A DNA stretch of 64,000 nt from Enterococcus_D entomosocium (GTDB taxonomy: Bacteria; Bacillota; Bacilli; Lactobacillales; Enterococcaceae), in NCBI RefSeq assembly GCF_030441895.1, contig NZ_JARJAS010000017.1; one strand, given 5' to 3'. A model generated the notes under the pieces. It searched no databases. It was not told where the DNA came from and saw only the letters and a list, made by a program, of their open reading frames with translations. Below, one piece after another: positions 8,191 through 17,809 of the stretch. The first letter of the stretch is position 1. Every line of letters begins with the position of its first letter. The translations under genes were made by a program, and so were the position numbers.

Positions 8191-9513
8191 TTATTCAAAG
8201 ATATTTGAGAAGAAATCTTTTACTCGGTTTGTGATCGACTCACCTTTTTTCTCTTCTTCTGTTTCTTCATAAGTTTCTTCTGGAGCTTCATATTGTTCGT
8301 AATGCACTTCTTGTTGTTGAATGGCAACGGGCTGTTGCGCGACTGTTTTTTCACCAGTGATCGCACTTTTGGCAAGCTGATAGACTTCGCTTAAGTTTGC
8401 TGAATAGTCAACGATACTGATTACATTGGTGAATACAGGATTTCTAAGTCCCATATGATTAGGAACGTAAAGCTTAACGTTTGTTTCGAATACTTCTTGA
8501 GCCAAATCTACGACACCCGGCAGGCTTGCAGCACCACCAGTCAAAATCACGCCACCTGGCAAATCAAGTCCATCAATTTCATCTAAGACTTCTTTTGATT
8601 TGGTAAAAATCTGTTCCATACGTGCTTCGATGATTTCTGACAAATAGCGTTCATCGATCTTCACAGGTTCTGATTTCCCAATCACATCCACTGGAAATTC
8701 TTCACTAGCGGATGTCCGTTCAGGATACGCATCCCCATAATTGATTTTCAATGCTTCTGCATTGTTGAAGGAGGTATTTAAAACTGTCGAAATGTCTTTT
8801 GTGACAAATTCGCCACCCTCTTGGTTCACATGGGTAAATTTCAGTTGCTTGTCGTGCATCGCTGATGTCGTCGTTTGGCCGCCGCCGATGTCGATAACGA
8901 TCGTACCAAAATCTTTTTCACCATCAGATAAAATCGATTCTGTCAGTGCTAATGGCGTAATGACTACTTCATTAACGATCAGACCAGATTTTTCCACACA
9001 TTTACGAATGTTGTGAATGATGGTTTTTGGACCTGTATAAACCACACCAAACATCTCTAGGCGAACACCGATCATGCCACGAGGATCTTTGATCCCTTCA
9101 AAACCATCCACTGTAAATTCTTGCGGTAAGATAGCAATGATCTGTCTTTCAGGAGGGGTTGAACGTACAAGTGCTGCGGAAGCAACATTGCGGACGTCTT
9201 CGTCGGTGATCTCTTTTGATTCACTGTTGACAGCGATCATCCCTTGACAATTTTCCACTTCAAGAAGATTGGCTGGTACACCAACACTTACACTGCGAAT
9301 TTGAATTCCTGCTTTTTCTTCTGCTTGTCTTACTGCTCTTTGAATGGCTTGTACCGTTTTATCGATATCTACAATGATGCCACGGTTGATTCCTTCTGAT
9401 TTTGCATTTCCTACACCAATGATATTCATTTGGCTGTCAACGTATTCGGCTACTACAACTTTTACAGATGTCGTACCGATATCAAGGCCAACATACATTC
9501 CCGTTTTTGCCAT
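8191..9513 (-). CDS. ftsA: Cell division protein FtsA
   Basis: FtsA is an actin-like ATPase that tethers FtsZ filaments to the membrane and recruits later division proteins. The 440 residues show the actin phosphate-binding motif GLDIGTTSVKV at the N-terminus, a second phosphate motif (IDIGGGQTT) near residue 205, and the C-terminal membrane-targeting amphipathic helix ITNRVKDFFSNIFE. The ATG is preceded by AGGAGGG. A Glu/Gln-rich linker precedes the final helix. The 150-base gap upstream contains a likely promoter. Confidence 0.98.
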   Translation of the reverse strand: MAKTGMYVGLDIGTTSVKVVVAEYVDSQMNIIGVGNAKSEGINRGIIVDIDKTVQAIQRAVRQAEEKAGIQIRSVSVGVPANLLEVENCQGMIAVNSESKEITDEDVRNVASAALVRSTPPERQIIAILPQEFTVDGFEGIKDPRGMIGVRLEMFGVVYTGPKTIIHNIRKCVEKSGLIVNEVVITPLALTESILSDGEKDFGTIVIDIGGGQTTTSAMHDKQLKFTHVNQEGGEFVTKDISTVLNTSFNNAEALKINYGDAYPERTSASEEFPVDVIGKSEPVKIDERYLSEIIEARMEQIFTKSKEVLDEIDGLDLPGGVILTGGAASLPGVVDLAQEVFETNVKLYVPNHMGLRNPVFTNVISIVDYSANLSEVYQLAKSAITGEKTVAQQPVAIQQQEVHYEQYEAPEETYEETEEEKKGESITNRVKDFFSNIFE

Positions 9514-9605
9514 GGATGGGGTTCCCTCCTACTTAAATTGGATATATAGCGAACCATCACAGTCCGTTTTTAGAGTTCATTCGAATAATTTGTTCACTGT
9601 TACCA

Positions 9606-9640
9606 ATTCTACCATATAATGGCGCTTTTTAGAAACAAGT
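9606..9640 (-). promoter_or_regulatory. Probable internal promoter for ftsA-ftsZ
   Basis: The minus strand carries a TAGAAT -10 hexamer at 9606-9611 with a TG one base upstream (extended -10), about 90 bases before the ftsA ATG. The -35 region is weak. This is the only gap over 100 bases inside the dcw run apart from the ends, which supports an extra promoter raising ftsAZ levels. Confidence 0.45.
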
Positions 9641-9666
9641 TAATGAAAAAAACTCTTGAATTTTTC

Positions 9667-10713
9667 CTAAGAATCACTATCAGCTGTTTGATTTTCGTCT
9701 GCATCGTCTTCTTGTGTATTTGAAATTGGGTAAGTAAAGATCCCAACTTCCATATCCACAATACTGTCCTCGGTCAAATCTTTGGCAATTTGCGGATAAT
9801 ACTGCATTTGACTCACCATATTTGAGATATTGACAATCACTTGATTGCCATCATTCATAAAGAGAGTTAACAGTTCATCATTGCTGTCACGGGGGGTGTA
9901 TTTGATTTGAGAAATGCCATCTCGAATTTCTGAACTTAATTCTTGATAGGCACTGAGTGTCGCCTTGATTTTGTCTTCAGCCGAAAAATTTTCTAAAACC
10001 GGCAATCCTTCCTCTGGCTGCTCACTGATATCATCCAAAACAGCGCCATTTTCCAAAACTGGTGCATAGCCGCCATCTTTGGCTAATAAAGCCACTTCCT
10101 GGAATTCAGTGACAGTGATATCAAAACGATTAATACCGGATAAAGAAATAGAAGCATTTTTTATGCGCGGCAATTCTTTTTTGATTGCTGCTACACTCTG
10201 ATTCCGTTCAAAAAATTGCGGCCACATCTCTTCATTGACGGCTAGGTCAGAATTTTTGAGAATCGCTTCTGCGGATACTTCTTGATTGCCTTTGACCACC
10301 ACATTAGCCAAACGACTAAGCGGCGAAACAAAATACAAAACAATCAGCAAAGGAATCATCAGTAAACCGATAATCAGCGCTAAACGGCGAATCAATACTT
10401 GATTGCGGTACGCCTTTAGATTAGGTAGCCGGTCAGCAAAGGAGCGAGCCTTTTTTTCTGGCTCAGGCAGCTCTTCTTTCCCAGCGTCGGTTTCTTCTAT
10501 CGCTTGTTCTGCTTCAAAAAGTGCTTCTTCTGCCAACTCCTCTTCATCTTCATGCGCTTCTTTCATGTCTTCTGTTTCTTCAGAAGCGGGTGAAGACCAA
10601 GCTGGCTGATTGCCTTTTTCTTGCAAATATTTTAGATTTTCTTTTTGCCAAGGGGTCAACTCTTCCGTTGACGAGGGGGTTTGATCATCATGAGGTGTTT
10701 TGTCTTTACTAAT
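9667..10713 (-). CDS. divIB: Cell division protein DivIB/FtsQ, probable AUU start
   Basis: This is a bitopic division protein that works with FtsL and DivIC to activate septal peptidoglycan synthases. It has a charged cytoplasmic N-terminus of about 110 residues, one transmembrane helix (LALIIGLLMIPLLIVLYFV), a POTRA domain and a beta domain, then an acidic tail. The only conventional in-frame start is TTG at 10659, which has no properly spaced ribosome binding site. Upstream, AAAGGAG (10722-10728) is 8 bases from an in-frame ATT at 10713. Starting there gives 348 residues with N-terminus (M)SKDKTPHDD, resembling streptococcal DivIB, which I recall starts MSKDKK. No ATG is in frame. I choose ATT. 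Confidence 0.88.
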   Translation of the reverse strand: MSKDKTPHDDQTPSSTEELTPWQKENLKYLQEKGNQPAWSSPASEETEDMKEAHEDEEELAEEALFEAEQAIEETDAGKEELPEPEKKARSFADRLPNLKAYRNQVLIRRLALIIGLLMIPLLIVLYFVSPLSRLANVVVKGNQEVSAEAILKNSDLAVNEEMWPQFFERNQSVAAIKKELPRIKNASISLSGINRFDITVTEFQEVALLAKDGGYAPVLENGAVLDDISEQPEEGLPVLENFSAEDKIKATLSAYQELSSEIRDGISQIKYTPRDSNDELLTLFMNDGNQVIVNISNMVSQMQYYPQIAKDLTEDSIVDMEVGIFTYPISNTQEDDADENQTADSDS

Positions 10714-10745
10714 GATAATCGCTCCTTTCTATCCCACACATTGTA

Positions 10746-11849
10746 CTATTTGATTACCTCTTGCACAAGTCGAAATAATCGTTCTGAGGCATCGCTGATC
10801 CCTTGTTCTTTTGAGGCTTTGGCCATCTTACTACGAAGGGCTTCATCTTGCATGATACTATCTACTGCTTCCACGAGGTTTTGGCTGTTTAGTTCATGAT
10901 CGGCAATCATTTTGACTGCTCCTGCATTAGCTAAACTTTGGGCGTTCTTTGTTTGGTGGTCATTAGTCACATAAGGGCTAGGAATCAGAATTGCTGGAAT
11001 CCCTAATGCCGTAAATTCGGCAATCGATGTGGCACCTGCTCGTCCAATCAACAAATCACTATTTGCCATCACTTCTGCCATTTGATCGATATAGGGACGA
11101 ATACTGATATTAGGGAAAGCATCTTTTGACATCCCGATTTTTTCTTCGATCTCTTTGTAATACCTTTCGCCAGATGCATAAAGTAACTGATACTCTTTTT
11201 GAGCAAAAAGCGGCAGCGCATCAATGATCGCTTGGTTGATTTTCAGAGCTCCTTGACTCCCACCAAAAACCAAAACCGTTTTTTTCGCCGGATTTAAATC
11301 GTAAGAAGACAAAATCGTCGACTTTTGACTATTCCGTACTTCTTGCCCCCTGGGATTGCCCACTAGCACCGTTTTCTTCGCTGGAAAGTATTGAGAAGCA
11401 TCGTGAAAAGCAATGGCGATTTTATCCACATACTTGGTTAGAAACTTATTGGTGATTCCAGGAACACTATTTTGTTCATGAATAATGGTAGGTATTTTCA
11501 ACTTCGCTGCAGCAAAGACCACGGCGCCAGAAACATAGCCGCCGGTGCCAATCACCACATCCGGTTGAAACTCCTTGATGATTTTCTTTGCTGCATAATA
11601 GCTTTTCATGAAAAGCTGGATCGTTTTTACGTTATCAAAAGACAGCTTACGCTTAAAGCCTTGGATCTCTAACGTTTTAAAAGGAATACCTGTTGGAGGG
11701 ACGATTTTATTCTCTAAGCCCCTTGTTGCACCAATGTATAAAAATTCGGCTGTCGGGTCAATCTCTTTTACGTAATCGACAAAAGACAACGCTGGATAGA
11801 TGTGGCCGCCAGTACCGCCGCCAGTCACAAGTATTTTCATGTCCTTCAC
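10746..11849 (-). CDS. murG: UDP-GlcNAc:undecaprenyl-PP-MurNAc-pentapeptide GlcNAc transferase
   Basis: MurG makes lipid II from lipid I at the inner face of the membrane. The 367-residue GT28 protein shows the N-terminal glycine loop ILVTGGGTGGHIYPAL, the middle GTGGYVSG loop and the C-terminal donor-site segment GRAGATSIAE. The frame opens at GTG 11849; an ATG three codons in (11840, MKILVTGG) is the conventional family start, but its AAGGA is only one base away, so either start may be used. It follows murD by 6 bases. Confidence 0.97.
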   Translation of the reverse strand: MKDMKILVTGGGTGGHIYPALSFVDYVKEIDPTAEFLYIGATRGLENKIVPPTGIPFKTLEIQGFKRKLSFDNVKTIQLFMKSYYAAKKIIKEFQPDVVIGTGGYVSGAVVFAAAKLKIPTIIHEQNSVPGITNKFLTKYVDKIAIAFHDASQYFPAKKTVLVGNPRGQEVRNSQKSTILSSYDLNPAKKTVLVFGGSQGALKINQAIIDALPLFAQKEYQLLYASGERYYKEIEEKIGMSKDAFPNISIRPYIDQMAEVMANSDLLIGRAGATSIAEFTALGIPAILIPSPYVTNDHQTKNAQSLANAGAVKMIADHELNSQNLVEAVDSIMQDEALRSKMAKASKEQGISDASERLFRLVQEVIK

Positions 11850-11855
11850 TCATTT

Positions 11856-13214
11856 CTATTTAAGTTCTGCTACTGCCGCCATAAATTTGTCGCCGCGAAC
11901 TTCAAAATTAGGGTATTGATCCCAACTTGCATTCGCCGGTGACAATAGAATCGTATCTCCAGCAGCACTTAAAGAAAAGGCAACTGGGACGGCTGTTTCA
12001 ACATTGTCTGTCATTTCAATCGTTTTTACGCCAGCTGCTTGAGCGGCTGCGGCTAATTTTTCTTTTGTTTCTCCAAACACTACGATAGCTTTGAGTCCTT
12101 TTAGTGCTGGAACCAACTCATCAAAACTGTTGCCACGGTCCAAGCCGCCTGCCAATAAGACCAATTTCTCATTGTCAAAACCGCCTAAGGCCATTTCTGT
12201 TGCTAAGATGTTGGTTGCTTTGGAATCATTGAAAAATTTCACCTGATTGATGGTGGTGACATACTGGGTCCGATGAGGTACCCCAGTGAAGGTTTGCAAC
12301 GCTTGTTTGATTGCTTCGTTTGGCATATTGCAAAGTTTTCCAACAGCGATCGCCGCTAAGGCATTTTCAATATTGTGTGCCCCTGGTACGCCAAGTTCCT
12401 CCGCTGCCATAATTGCTTCTTCTTTATAGTAGAGCATCCCATCAAGCATATATGCTCCTGCTACTTTTTCCTTGGTGGAAAAAGGAATGATTTTCGCCTT
12501 TGATTTGGCCGACAGTGCTTCTAGTTCCGGTTGGTTCCAGTTGATCACTAAATAATCGTCAGCGGTCATTCGTTGTTGCAAGCGCCATTTTGCTAAGACA
12601 TATTCCGGGCGACTACCATGGTAATCGATATGGGCTTCATATATATTCGTGATGACAGCGATTTTCGGCCGTAAGGTATCGATTCCCATCAATTGGAAAC
12701 TTGAAAGCTCCATCACCAAGCGATCTTCAGGCTTAGCTGTTTGAGCAACGGAACTTGCAGGAAACCCGATATTTCCAGAAAGCAATGCCTGTCCTTTTTC
12801 CATTCCAGCATTCAAGACATTGGCGATCATAGTCGTTGTGGTGGTTTTTCCATTCGTACCAGTAATACCGATAATCGGCGCTTCAGAGATTTGATACGCT
12901 AGTTCCACTTCCGTGATCACAGGAATTTTTTTCTCTAAAGCTTTTTGAACAAGAGGTTGTGAATAGGGGATCCCTGGATTTTTAACGACTAGCGAAAATC
13001 CTTCATCCAATAATTCAATCGGGTGGCTGCCAGTGATCACTTTGACCCCTAAAGCCAAAAGATCTTGTGCTTCTGGATTTTCAGCAAATGGCTTTCCGTC
13101 ATTAACGGTCACAAGTGCGCCCAAATCATGTAACAATTTGGCCGCACTGAATCCACTACGCGCTAATCCTAGCACAAGAACTTTTTTATTTTGATATGTT
13201 GTAATTTTTTTCAT
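11856..13214 (-). CDS. murD: UDP-N-acetylmuramoylalanine-D-glutamate ligase
   Basis: MurD adds D-Glu to UDP-MurNAc-L-Ala in the cytoplasm using ATP. It has the N-terminal Rossmann domain (VLVLGLARSGFSAAKLL), the central ATP-binding loop GITGTNGKTTTT near residue 113, and the C-terminal Mur ligase domain (FFNDSKATN). The ATG at 13223 overlaps the AGGAG site itself, whereas the ATG at 13214 is 9 bases downstream of it, so I choose 13214 (452 residues). The ribosome site overlaps the mraY stop, which points to translational coupling. Confidence 0.96.
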   Translation of the reverse strand: MKKITTYQNKKVLVLGLARSGFSAAKLLHDLGALVTVNDGKPFAENPEAQDLLALGVKVITGSHPIELLDEGFSLVVKNPGIPYSQPLVQKALEKKIPVITEVELAYQISEAPIIGITGTNGKTTTTTMIANVLNAGMEKGQALLSGNIGFPASSVAQTAKPEDRLVMELSSFQLMGIDTLRPKIAVITNIYEAHIDYHGSRPEYVLAKWRLQQRMTADDYLVINWNQPELEALSAKSKAKIIPFSTKEKVAGAYMLDGMLYYKEEAIMAAEELGVPGAHNIENALAAIAVGKLCNMPNEAIKQALQTFTGVPHRTQYVTTINQVKFFNDSKATNILATEMALGGFDNEKLVLLAGGLDRGNSFDELVPALKGLKAIVVFGETKEKLAAAAQAAGVKTIEMTDNVETAVPVAFSLSAAGDTILLSPANASWDQYPNFEVRGDKFMAAVAELK

Positions 13215-13226
13215 TTTCTTCATCTC

Positions 13227-14189
13227 CTACCATACAAGGGCTATTGTGAGCAACGAGCAACCTAACGCGATACACCAAAACACAGTGTCGATCTTCCACT
13301 CAGACCATCCGCTCATTTCAAAATGATGATGGATGGGTGACATCTTGAAGATTCGTTTGCCTGTTAATTTGAATGAGGCAACTTGCAGCATCACGCTTGC
13401 TGTTTCACAAACATAGACCAGTCCGACAAGCAATAGGGTCCATTCTTGGTGTAAAAGAATCGAGATAGCTGCCAGCAGACCGCCTAAAGCCAGTGATCCG
13501 ACATCCCCCATAAAGATTTTTGCCGGTTTGCGATTGTAGGGAAAGAAGCCGATCAATCCGCCGATGATCGCAAGACAAACGATTAACACATCGATTTGAT
13601 CTTGTCGCCAAGCAATCAGTGCGTAAGTTGAAAAAGAAATCGTGCCCAGTCCTGCGACTAGCCCATCGATACCGTCCGTCAAGTTGACTGCATTTGAAAA
13701 ACCAACAAGCCAAAAAATGACGAACAAGCCATAAAAAATCGATAGCGACACGTCTATCCCAAAGAAATTCAGTACATCCGCATTGCCTTCGGATCGGAAA
13801 ACAAAGTAAAAGACGAGTCCGCCTAAAATCTGTCCAATCAGCTTTTGCAACGAGTTCAGCCCCATATTTCGTTTGCGGAAAATCTTGATGAAGTCATCAA
13901 GAAATCCTAATGCACCATAAACCAAGGTAATGAACAAAAGAATGAACAATGAAGCAGTCAATTGATTTTGCCATGCTCCTACCCAGATGGCAGTGATCAT
14001 TGCAGAAATCAAAAATACAAACCCACCCATCGTTGGTGTACCGGCCTTTACATTGTGCCATTTGGGGCCGTCACCACGTATTTCCTGTCCGTATTTCTTC
14101 ATTTGAAAATAGCCGATAAACAAAGGCATTGTGGCTGTTACGATCGCAAAGCCACTTGCCAAAGGTAATATCATCTCTGTCCATTCCAT
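13227..14189 (-). CDS. mraY: Phospho-MurNAc-pentapeptide transferase
   Basis: MraY transfers phospho-MurNAc-pentapeptide to undecaprenyl phosphate, giving lipid I. The 320-residue integral membrane protein has about ten helices. The catalytic signatures are visible: LGFLDDFIK (Asp pair), NLTDGIDGL and the C-terminal PIHHHFEMSGW histidine motif. AGGAGAG lies upstream of the ATG. It sits between pbp2X and murD as usual for Lactobacillales. Confidence 0.98.
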   Translation of the reverse strand: MEWTEMILPLASGFAIVTATMPLFIGYFQMKKYGQEIRGDGPKWHNVKAGTPTMGGFVFLISAMITAIWVGAWQNQLTASLFILLFITLVYGALGFLDDFIKIFRKRNMGLNSLQKLIGQILGGLVFYFVFRSEGNADVLNFFGIDVSLSIFYGLFVIFWLVGFSNAVNLTDGIDGLVAGLGTISFSTYALIAWRQDQIDVLIVCLAIIGGLIGFFPYNRKPAKIFMGDVGSLALGGLLAAISILLHQEWTLLLVGLVYVCETASVMLQVASFKLTGKRIFKMSPIHHHFEMSGWSEWKIDTVFWCIALGCSLLTIALVW

Positions 14190-14204
14190 ATTGTTCTCTC
14201 CTAT

Positions 14205-16400
14205 TTATTCGTTTTCACTTAGTGTAAACTTGATCGATTGTCCTGATAATTCGGTGTATGGTTCCACGCTTTGTTTGGTACAATAGCCGTTTCCTTCAAA
14301 ACTGACATCTACATTCAGCAGACTACCAAATTTGATTAAGTCTGCTTTTGACCAAGAAGTCGTATCCGGCATATAGTACTTATCGCTGTCGGTAACGAGC
14401 AGTACCCGTCCGCCAGGCATGATCGAAGTCCCACTGTCAACCGATTGGGCAATGACTTTTTCACCATCCCCGATGACTACCGGGATCAATCCAGCTTTTT
14501 GAACATCCGTTGCAGCCGATTCTGTATCGAGATTGCGATAATCCCCCACAGTTGTTTCGCTACCAGATGTTGTGCTTTCTTCTAATGCAGAGTTTTTCAG
14601 ATCCATGACCCGTTTCATCAATGGATTGGCAATTTCACCCAACACGGTGCTTTCGTGCTTCTCTGGTAATTTAATCGTCAAATACAAAATGTATTCTGGT
14701 TCTTCTGAAGGAAACATCAAAACAACGGAATATAGATAATTGGTGCCACCAGACAAATACTTACCGGTTGTTGGATCGGCTACTTGGGCCGTCCCTGTTT
14801 TTGCAGAAATGTTGTAGCCAGGTAATTCATAAACGCCATAGGCACTTCCATAATTTTCACTCTCGACAACATCACGCATATATTCACGGACCTCTGTTGC
14901 AGCCTCTTTTGTGATCGGATGGCCGACCTCTTCTGGTTGCGTGACCGTTTCTTCTCCAGTATTGCCATCAACGATTTTACTAATAAATTGTGGTTTCAGC
15001 ATCGTTCCATTATTTGCGACCGATGTGAAAGCCTGCATCATTTGGAAATTCGTCACACCAATCGCTTGACCAAAGGAAGTCATCGCTTGGCTGACAGGAT
15101 TATCTTCTGGGGTGATTCCAGTATTTTCGTTAGGCAATCCTGAATAGGTGCTACGGCCAAAGCCAAATTCTTTTAAGTATTGTTGCCAACGATCAGCCAT
15201 CCGCTGCTCCAAGGTCACCATTCCGATATTACTGGACCATGAAAGAGCTTGGCGCATCGTCAGTGTTCCTTTTTGACCAAAGTCCCAGTCATTGATGGTT
15301 GCATCGTAAAGTTTTAATCCATCAGGACTTGGGGTAAAGGTTTCGTTCTCATTGAAGATGCCTTGATCGATGGCAGCTGCTGTCGTCAAAATCTTCATGG
15401 TTGATCCTGGCTCATAGTTGTCTTCAACTAACAGATTTTGCCAATCATTGATCGAATCCAAATTTTCTGGATTGTAGGTTGGTCGTTGCGCCATCGCTAT
15501 GATTTCGCCGGTTTTGGCATCCATTAAGTTCGCTGTTAAGTTTTCTGGTTTGTTTTCTTTAAAGACGCTGTCCATCAGCGTTTCCAAATAGCTTTGGATT
15601 CGACTATCGATGGTGGTATAAACGTCTTTCCCGTCAACGGCTGCGACGGTCTCTGCTACTGTTCCGGGCAGCGGGTTTTGATTGTTATCTTTTTGATAAA
15701 CGATCTCACCATCAGTTCCCGATAATACATCATTGTAAGCAGCTTCCAACCCAGTTTTGCCGACTAGACCAGTATCGTCATCATTGGCAACAGCATACCC
15801 GATAAAGTGAGAAGAAAAGACCCCATTCGGATAAAGGCGAGCTGGATGGCTATCAAAATGGAAGCCGGCAATATCTTCTTTTTCCATTGCATCTTCGATC
15901 GCATTTTTTTGTTCTAATGTAATATTATTTCCCTTGCTCCCAAAAGAGACCCGCCACAATTGTTGCTCAAGGCCATCCTCTAACGTATTGACTGCTGTTT
16001 CTTGATCAATGGACAATACATCTGACAAAATTTTGGCCAACTTATTGAAGTTTGCTTTTTCTGCAAAGAGATTTTTGTTGCCATCTTTGTAATTCTGATT
16101 CAAAACAGCATAAATGGAATACGAGGTCACATCTTCGGCGATCGGAATCCCATTACGGTCATAGATTGTTCCACGTTTCGCTTTGATCACTTCGCTGCCT
16201 TCATAAAGATTTTTGGTCTTTTCTGCTAATGAAGTTCCCGCGACATCCCCAACAATGACGATATAGCTCAAACGCGTGACAAACAAAAAGAACAATCCAA
16301 TACTCGTAGCAAAGAGAATAATACCTACTTTTTTGCGATTGTTCGTTGTAGTTTGATTGTTCTTTTTTAAGTATTGCTTGAATTTATCTGTTAACTTCAT
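14205..16400 (-). CDS. pbpX: Penicillin-binding protein 2X, septal transpeptidase with PASTA domains
   Basis: This class B PBP performs septal cross-linking and works with FtsW. The 731 residues contain an N-terminal membrane anchor (about 25-50), a dimerisation domain, then the transpeptidase domain. The catalytic Ser is in STMK at 333-336, with SSN in SWSSNIGM and KTG at 534-536. Two PASTA-like repeats at the C-terminus (about 600-731) are typical of division PBPs. It starts immediately after the ftsL stop (16400/16401), so the two are translationally coupled. I see no obvious alteration in the motifs. Confidence 0.96.
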   Translation of the reverse strand: MKLTDKFKQYLKKNNQTTTNNRKKVGIILFATSIGLFFLFVTRLSYIVIVGDVAGTSLAEKTKNLYEGSEVIKAKRGTIYDRNGIPIAEDVTSYSIYAVLNQNYKDGNKNLFAEKANFNKLAKILSDVLSIDQETAVNTLEDGLEQQLWRVSFGSKGNNITLEQKNAIEDAMEKEDIAGFHFDSHPARLYPNGVFSSHFIGYAVANDDDTGLVGKTGLEAAYNDVLSGTDGEIVYQKDNNQNPLPGTVAETVAAVDGKDVYTTIDSRIQSYLETLMDSVFKENKPENLTANLMDAKTGEIIAMAQRPTYNPENLDSINDWQNLLVEDNYEPGSTMKILTTAAAIDQGIFNENETFTPSPDGLKLYDATINDWDFGQKGTLTMRQALSWSSNIGMVTLEQRMADRWQQYLKEFGFGRSTYSGLPNENTGITPEDNPVSQAMTSFGQAIGVTNFQMMQAFTSVANNGTMLKPQFISKIVDGNTGEETVTQPEEVGHPITKEAATEVREYMRDVVESENYGSAYGVYELPGYNISAKTGTAQVADPTTGKYLSGGTNYLYSVVLMFPSEEPEYILYLTIKLPEKHESTVLGEIANPLMKRVMDLKNSALEESTTSGSETTVGDYRNLDTESAATDVQKAGLIPVVIGDGEKVIAQSVDSGTSIMPGGRVLLVTDSDKYYMPDTTSWSKADLIKFGSLLNVDVSFEGNGYCTKQSVEPYTELSGQSIKFTLSENE

Positions 16401-16820
16401 TTAGTCCACTTTCCTTAAATTGCCATCATCGATCGACAATCCATTATCCTCAGCAATCTTTTGGATGCGCTCGGTTTTAGAAAGTTCATTTTTCTCTTGT
16501 TCCAACTGTTCTGCTTGTGTTGTTTTCTCAGTGATATCCGATTGGATCAAGGAAATATCATGCTCAACTTGGCTGATATTGGTCCGAATATTGATGGTCA
16601 AGATTGCCAACGTCAATACAGCGATAATCACAAAGGCAGCAATCAGTTTTTCTAGAGTAGAAATACTTTTTAACCGACGAGCCGGAGATGCTGGTACACG
16701 GATGACCTCAGGACGCTGGGGATCAGTAGGCAGTTTTTCAGTTGTCGGTTCAGAGTGATCCAAAGGTTGTGATTCAAGAGGTTCTCTGAATTCATAGTCA
16801 TGAACTTTTAGTTCTGCCAT
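16401..16820 (-). CDS. ftsL: Cell division protein FtsL
   Basis: This is a small bitopic protein of the FtsL-DivIB-DivIC subcomplex. The 139 residues hold a cytoplasmic N-terminus of about 55 residues, one transmembrane helix (LIAAFVIIAVLTLAILTI) and an extracellular leucine-zipper coiled coil (SLIQSDITEKTTQAEQLEQE). Sequence conservation is low in this family, so the call rests on size, topology and position between rsmH and pbp2X. AAGGG precedes the ATG. Confidence 0.93.
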   Translation of the reverse strand: MAELKVHDYEFREPLESQPLDHSEPTTEKLPTDPQRPEVIRVPASPARRLKSISTLEKLIAAFVIIAVLTLAILTINIRTNISQVEHDISLIQSDITEKTTQAEQLEQEKNELSKTERIQKIAEDNGLSIDDGNLRKVD

Positions 16821-16825
16821 AGTTG

Positions 16826-17785
16826 TTACCCTTCGCTTTCCTTGATTTTTTCCGCGATTCGTAGTTTCGCACTACGAGAACGATTATTTTCAGCTACTTC
16901 TTCCTCAGTAGGAAGAAGTGGTTTTCTTGTTATAAGTTTTAGTGTTGGTTGAAATTCTTCTGGTATCATCGGCAGACCTGGTGGCATATCCTTTGGTGTA
17001 CTGTATTCCTTGAACATCGATTTCACAATGCGATCTTCTAATGAGTGGAACGTGATCACACTGACACGTCCGTTGACTGCTAAAAGATGAATGGCTTGTT
17101 CAAGTGATTCTTCAATTACACCTAGCTCATCATTGACTGCAATTCGAATGGCTTGGAAAACCCGTTTTGCTGGGTGACCGCCCTTTCTTCTTGCTGGAGC
17201 TGGAATGGCTGTTTTGATGATATCGACCAATTCCCCCGTTGTTTCGATGGGATGATCTTGTCTCACCCGCTCGATTTCACGAGCGATTTGTTTTGAGAAT
17301 TTTTCTTCTCCATAACGGAAGAAGATTTTGACTAATTGATGGTAGTCGAATTGATTGACCACTTCATAGGCAGTCAATGCTGCAGTTTGATCCATCCGCA
17401 TATCCAGCGGTGCATCTTGGTGGTAGCTAAAGCCACGTTCGGCTTCATCTAATTGGGGTGAGGAAACACCTAAATCATACAAAATACCATCGACTCGGCT
17501 TACGCCGTGTTGATTCAATGCTTCCTTTAAATAGCGGAAATTACTTTTAATAAACGTGACCATCCCTTTAGCAACATAAGGTGCTAAACGTTCTTTTGCA
17601 TGGTCGATGGCGGTTTGGTCTTGATCAAAAGCAAAGAGATGTCCTTCTTCAGACAGTTGTGACAATAAATATTCACTATGACCAGCTCCACCTAATGTAC
17701 AATCGACATAGACGCCTTCTGGACGAATTGATAATCCATCAACGGTCTCCTGTAGCATAACGGTGTAGTGTTGAAAATCTGCCAT
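16826..17785 (-). CDS. rsmH: 16S rRNA (cytosine(1402)-N(4))-methyltransferase
   Basis: RsmH (MraW) methylates N4 of C1402 in the 16S rRNA decoding centre using SAM. The 319 residues begin with HYTVMLQETVDGL, followed by the SAM-binding DCTLGGAGHS, YDLGVSSPQLDEAERGFS with its family-typical insert, and ISFHSLED-type VITFHSLEDRIVK. The C-terminal NNRSRSAKLRIAEK is also typical. GAGGAAAAA precedes the ATG. It is the second gene of the mraZ transcript. Confidence 0.98.
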   Translation of the reverse strand: MADFQHYTVMLQETVDGLSIRPEGVYVDCTLGGAGHSEYLLSQLSEEGHLFAFDQDQTAIDHAKERLAPYVAKGMVTFIKSNFRYLKEALNQHGVSRVDGILYDLGVSSPQLDEAERGFSYHQDAPLDMRMDQTAALTAYEVVNQFDYHQLVKIFFRYGEEKFSKQIAREIERVRQDHPIETTGELVDIIKTAIPAPARRKGGHPAKRVFQAIRIAVNDELGVIEESLEQAIHLLAVNGRVSVITFHSLEDRIVKSMFKEYSTPKDMPPGLPMIPEEFQPTLKLITRKPLLPTEEEVAENNRSRSAKLRIAEKIKESEG

Positions 17786-17809
17786 GTGTTTTTCCTCTTC
17801 CTATCAAGC

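Noticed and set aside
9667..10659. TTG 10659 as the divIB start
   Set aside because: GGAAGAG is directly against the TTG with no spacing, while a proper site with 8-base spacing exists upstream for ATT, and the upstream frame looks like a DivIB N-terminus.
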